Part shown: one piece after another, positions 17,688 through 17,730 of the stretch
Numbering within the stretch: the stretch's first letter is position 1
Layout: every line of letters starts with the position of its first letter
Assembly (NCBI GenBank): GCA_004563275.1
Contig: SFSZ01000017.1
Coordinates: 1 to 17,730, forward strand
From: a bacterium
GTDB lineage: Bacteria > Bacillota_I > Bacilli_A > RF39 > UBA660
Direction of reading: 5' to 3'
DNA length: 17,730 nucleotides
Translations under genes and position numbers: made by a program
Notes under the pieces: generated by a model
Databases searched by the model: none
What the model was told of the DNA's origin: nothing
The model's input: the letters and a program-made list of their open reading frames with translations, nothing else

Positions 17688-17695
17688 GCTATAAT
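17687..17695 (+). promoter_or_regulatory. Extended -10 promoter of the gene at the right edge
   Basis: TGCTATAAT is an extended -10 (TATAAT 17690-17695) directly after the obgE terminator, with no clear -35. The leader would be about 14 nt. Confidence 0.6.
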
Positions 17696-17715
17696 ATTTA
17701 TAAGGAGATGATTCT

Positions 17716-17730
17716 ATGGCTACAAAAGGT
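17716..17730 (+). CDS. Start of an unidentified gene, cut by the window edge
   Basis: ATG 17716 is preceded by AAGGAGATGA (17702-17711), the strongest Shine-Dalgarno match in the window, and by an extended -10 promoter. Only five codons (MATKG) are visible, so no function can be given. The strong signals suggest a well-expressed gene. Confidence 0.65.

Overview
The window is AT-rich and reads as a low-GC Gram-positive genome (Bacillota, class Bacilli). Three features support this: a PolC-type replicative polymerase, a Bacilli-style rpoB-rpoC pair preceded by a YbxB-like methyltransferase, and surface proteins with SipW/TasA-style N-termini. These surface proteins, the AT-rich promoters and the non-canonical rifampicin-pocket residues of RpoB suggest an uncultured gut lineage near the Erysipelotrichia/RF39/Acholeplasma side of the class. 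That placement is inference. Trp is encoded by UGG and no UGA occurs in frame, so the code is not visibly the Mycoplasma one.

Layout, all genes on the + strand: (1) 59-1414, a secreted surface protein with a TasA/camelysin-like N-terminal module and six 25-residue BspA-type leucine-rich repeats. (2) 1465-2027, a YbxB/RsmC-like SAM methyltransferase broken by a frameshift next to an 8-bp near-tandem duplication. (3) 2187-9523, rpoB and rpoC, overlapping by one base (TAATG), with their own strong promoter and an unusually long, hairpin-bearing leader. (4) 9560/9566-9670, a tiny possibly leaderless single-span membrane peptide. (5) 9747-14357, polC. (6) 14419-15009, a short surface protein consisting only of the same N-terminal module as gene 1. 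(7) 15096-16082, a PfkB-fold protein whose catalytic signature is degenerate, overlapping (8) 16069-16329, a stand-alone Smr-domain protein. (9) 16370-17629, obgE. (10) the first five codons of another gene at the right edge.

The core is information processing: RNA polymerase beta and beta', the replicative DNA polymerase, and the ribosome-assembly GTPase Obg. Two members of one secreted-protein family flank rpoBC-polC. The usual rplK-rplA-rplJ-rplL genes are not upstream of the methyltransferase and rpoB, so the ancestral operon is broken there. Most genes have their own promoter (often an extended -10, TGnTATAAT), a predicted leader of about 10-20 nt, and an AT-rich hairpin terminator. The exceptions are the overlapping pairs rpoB/rpoC and pfkB-like/smr. 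No stretch longer than 300 bases lacks a gene; the largest gap (9524-9746) holds the small ORF and two terminators. I see no RNA gene, CRISPR array, insertion sequence or origin.

I found no obviously new multi-gene system. The best leads are RpoB residues that predict intrinsic rifampicin resistance, the broken methyltransferase, the degenerate PfkB protein, the leaderless mini-gene after rpoC, and the shared TasA-like module.
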